The translations under genes and the position numbers were made by a program. A DNA stretch of 64,000 nucleotides. Source: Candidatus Zymogenaceae bacterium. Lineage in GTDB: Bacteria; Desulfobacterota; Zymogenia; Zymogenales; Zymogenaceae. Positions within the stretch are counted from its first letter, which is position 1. The number at the start of each line of letters is the position of its first letter. The stretch spans positions 124,001 to 188,000 of the forward strand of contig JAFGFE010000018.1 of the NCBI GenBank assembly GCA_016931225.1. Direction: 5' to 3'. The notes under the pieces were generated by a model. The model worked only from the letters and a program-made list of their open reading frames with translations, searched no databases and was not told where the DNA came from. Below are positions 62,133 through 64,000 of the stretch, one piece after another.

Positions 62133-63643
62133 AGTCATATATCATCATAGATTCCCACCCGTGGGAGACCAGAGCCGCACTGGTGGAAAACGGCGTGGTC
62201 GCGGAGCTTTTCATCGAGCGGCCCAAGGACCTGGGCGTCTCCGGCAACATCTACAAGGGTAAGGTCATCCGCGTTCTTCCCGGCATGGAGGCGGCCTTCG
62301 TCGATATCGGCCTGGAACGGGCGGCGTTTTTATATGTCACCGATTTCTACGACGACTTCGACGAGTTCGACGCCTTCATCGAGAGAAACGGAGAAATGGC
62401 CGGGGGTGAGGGCGACGAGGAACGCCGACAGGTACACAGTGTTGATGTGATAGAGGGACTCATCAGGCGGGGTCAGGACGTGCTGGTGCAGGTGTCCCGG
62501 GAGCCGCTGGGAGGAAAGGGCGCCAGGATCACCTCCCACATCTCGCTGCCCGGGCGGTTTCTGGTGTTGCTGCCGACAATGGAGCGGATCGGCATCTCCC
62601 GCCGGATAGACGACGAGGAGGAACGACATCGGCTCAAGGAGCTTATTGAGGCCATCAAGCCGCCGGGAGTCGGCTTTATCGTGCGTACCGCGGGATGGGA
62701 TATGACCGAGGAAGAGCTGCGGGCGGACATGGAGTTTCTCATCAAGCTGTGGCGCGCCATCATGGAGAGAAAGGAAAAGGCCTCCTCGCCCAGCCTCATA
62801 CATCGAGAGCTGGACCTGTCTCTTCGGGTGGTGCGGGATCTGCTGACCCAGGATGTGGACCGGCTGCTGATAAACTCCAACGACGAGCAGAAACGGCTTC
62901 TGGAATTCGCCGACGACTTCATGCCCCGGGTGGCGGACAAGATCAGGATATATGAGGGGACGGACCCCATTTTCGAGGATTACGGGCTGGAAGCGGAGAT
63001 CGAGCGGGCGTTGGGGAAGAAGGTGTGGCTGAAATCCGGCGGATATATCGTCATCGAGGTGACGGAGGCCCTCACCGCCATAGATGTCAACACCGGAAAG
63101 TTCGTGGGCAAGCGGGATCTGGAGGATACCATCCTGAGGACGAATCTTGAAGCGGTCAAGGAGATCGCCCATCAGCTCAGGCTTCGGAACATCGGCGGAT
63201 TGGTGATTATCGATTTTATCGATATGGAGCACGTAAAGAATCGAGAGCGGGTCTACGAGGCCCTGGATGAAGCCCTGAAGGTGGACAAGAGAAAAACCAA
63301 TATCCTCAAGATATCGGATCTCGGCATTGTGGAAATGTCCCGAAAACGAAACAGAGAGAGCCTCACCCAGATCCTCACGGATGCATGCTCCTACTGCGAC
63401 GGCAAGGGATATGTCAAATCCCGCAGAACGATCTGTTATGATATTTTCAGGGAAATCGACCGGAACGGGGCGAACCGCGCCGGCGAAAAGCTGGTGGTGA
63501 TGGTCAATCCGGACGTGGCGGCCATGCTGTACGATGAGGAATGGGAGGTAGTGGAATACCTGGAACGGCTCGTTGGAAAGCGGATCGTCATCAGGTCTGT
63601 GGCAAGCCTCCACGTGGAGGATTACGACATCCACTACGGATAG
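62129..63643 (+). CDS. rng: Ribonuclease G/E family endoribonuclease
   Basis: RNase G trims the 5' end of 16S rRNA and cuts AU-rich mRNA. The 504-residue protein has the embedded S1 domain (YKGKVIRVLPGMEAAFVDIG) and the 5'-sensor/RNase H-like core. The metal-binding aspartates lie in AIDVNTGKFVG and VIIDFIDM. The zinc-link cysteines are in CSYCDGKGY. It lacks the long C-terminal degradosome scaffold of RNase E, so RNase G is the better name. It is translationally coupled to the radical SAM gene (ATGA). Confidence 0.95.
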   Translation: MKSYIIIDSHPWETRAALVENGVVAELFIERPKDLGVSGNIYKGKVIRVLPGMEAAFVDIGLERAAFLYVTDFYDDFDEFDAFIERNGEMAGGEGDEERRQVHSVDVIEGLIRRGQDVLVQVSREPLGGKGARITSHISLPGRFLVLLPTMERIGISRRIDDEEERHRLKELIEAIKPPGVGFIVRTAGWDMTEEELRADMEFLIKLWRAIMERKEKASSPSLIHRELDLSLRVVRDLLTQDVDRLLINSNDEQKRLLEFADDFMPRVADKIRIYEGTDPIFEDYGLEAEIERALGKKVWLKSGGYIVIEVTEALTAIDVNTGKFVGKRDLEDTILRTNLEAVKEIAHQLRLRNIGGLVIIDFIDMEHVKNRERVYEALDEALKVDKRKTNILKISDLGIVEMSRKRNRESLTQILTDACSYCDGKGYVKSRRTICYDIFREIDRNGANRAGEKLVVMVNPDVAAMLYDEEWEVVEYLERLVGKRIVIRSVASLHVEDYDIHYG

Positions 63644-63877
63644 TGTTTCATACGTATTGTTGCGGTTAGGCGGCCCCACGTTCTTTTTCGGTCGTGCCGA
63701 AAGCCCTTTTCCACCGTGTATATGATCATTTCTCACATTCCCGGCGATTGATTTCTTGAATGGAGGGATATCCATCGAAGGGGATACTCCGGGCGTACGT
63801 GGAACGGTTTTTTCGTATGCAAAAAAGAGAGATATCGCAAGATATTATGAGTAATTATCAGTAAAATTGAGAAATAG

Positions 63878-63906
63878 TTGACTATTTGGCTTTCATTGCG
63901 GATTAT
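63878..63906 (+). promoter_or_regulatory. Upstream promoter candidate for the heat-shock operon
   Basis: TTGACT (63878-63883), 17 bases and GATTAT (63901-63906). The -35 box is five of six, the -10 box four of six. Confidence 0.45.
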
Positions 63907-63931
63907 ATCTGATTTATTCTGCTGATAGTTC

Positions 63932-63960
63932 TTGCAATTTGAAAGTCATTGTCATACCAT
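63932..63960 (+). promoter_or_regulatory. CIRCE-proximal promoter candidate
   Basis: TTGCAA (63932-63937), 17 bases and TACCAT (63955-63960). Transcription would begin near 63967, inside the CIRCE element, the usual arrangement for HrcA repression. Confidence 0.5.
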
Positions 63961-63964
63961 ATCG

Positions 63965-63991
63965 TTAGCACTCAATAGCATTGAGTGCTAA
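63965..63991. promoter_or_regulatory. CIRCE operator (HrcA binding site), perfect inverted repeat
   Basis: TTAGCACTC (63965-63973), a 9-base spacer and GAGTGCTAA (63983-63991) match the CIRCE consensus exactly. HrcA binds this site to repress groESL or hrcA-grpE-dnaKJ operons in the absence of heat stress. Only nine bases remain to the window edge, so the target gene is not visible. Confidence 0.95.
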
Positions 63992-64000
63992 TATTTTTTT

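Larger units (their letters stand above)
63644..64000 (+). other. Intergenic region after rng leading to a heat-shock operon
   Basis: No gene is seen. A small stem TTTCGG-TCGTG-CCGAAA (63686-63702) followed by GCCCTTTT may be a weak rng terminator. From about 63820 the sequence becomes A+T-rich and holds two promoter candidates and a CIRCE operator. The controlled gene starts beyond the window. Confidence 0.6.

Noticed and set aside
60012-63775. Two minus-strand frames of over 480 codons opposite the radical SAM gene and rng
   Set aside because: Both are antisense of well-identified genes and show Arg/His/Gln-rich random composition.

Overview
This window looks like one end-to-end stretch of the core chromosome of a Gram-negative, GC-rich bacterium (about 55-60% G+C by eye). 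The gene orders rpsB-tsf-pyrH-frr-uppS-cdsA-dxr-rseP, ilvC-psd-pssA-leuA-leuC-leuD-leuB-asd and recA-pilT-recX-alaS resemble those of Desulfobacterota (former Deltaproteobacteria). SecA instead carries a nucleotide-binding-domain insertion of a kind I associate with Bacteroidetes/Chlorobi relatives, so the exact phylum is left open. I see no integrases, insertion sequences, CRISPR arrays, rRNA or tRNA genes.

Layout. 1-2998: a membrane-anchored beta-propeller protein (minus strand, cut by the window edge) and a DinG-type helicase. 2995-22147: a strong promoter overlapping the dinG stop codon begins a long co-oriented run. It starts with a small GTPase and a Roadblock protein, then a full chemosensory set (CheR, MCP, CheW, CheY, receiver-less CheB, CheA, CheC). 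It continues with larB-larC, an HD-GYP response regulator, pgpA, cinA, thpR, recA, pilT, recX and alaS. 22150-26270: mostly minus-strand accessory genes. These are a DUF2892 protein, an unrecognised gene that appears broken by a one-base frameshift, a poorly coding patch, a zinc-ribbon/TPR/metallopeptidase membrane protein, and an FtsB/DivIC protein. 26272-34451: amino-acid permease, M23 peptidase, small membrane protein, secA, argJ and a MenA-like prenyltransferase, closed by a terminator. 34673-42342: translation, envelope and isoprenoid genes, rpsB to rseP plus tsaB. 42339-51739: a DUF465 protein, ilvB-ilvC, psd-pssA and leuA, a terminator, then leuC, leuD and leuB. 51773-58136: asd, a large unrecognised membrane protein, ecfT, truA, bioY and a helical-repeat protein. 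58146-59284: DUF488 and an exported protein (minus). 59368-64000: a radical SAM-DUF2344 fusion with RNase G, then an intergenic region ending in a perfect CIRCE element whose heat-shock operon lies beyond the window.

How the genes work together. The GTPase-Roadblock pair, the chemosensory genes, the HD-GYP phosphodiesterase and PilT point to control of surface (type IV pilus) motility rather than flagella, since no flagellar gene is present. Membrane-lipid steps (uppS, cdsA, pssA, psd, pgpA) and branched-chain amino-acid steps (ilvB, ilvC, leuA-D) are well represented. No ilvN, larA, larE or ecfA is present here.

The most unusual signals are: the GTPase/Roadblock/chemosensory cluster with its long leader; a probable AUU start for pyrH and possible AUC, CUG or AUU starts for bioY, cheR and recX; two G-rich intergenic tracts inside operons; and a frameshifted gene behind a near-consensus promoter. 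Start sites, promoters and functions are read from sequence and family knowledge only; nothing was computed or searched.
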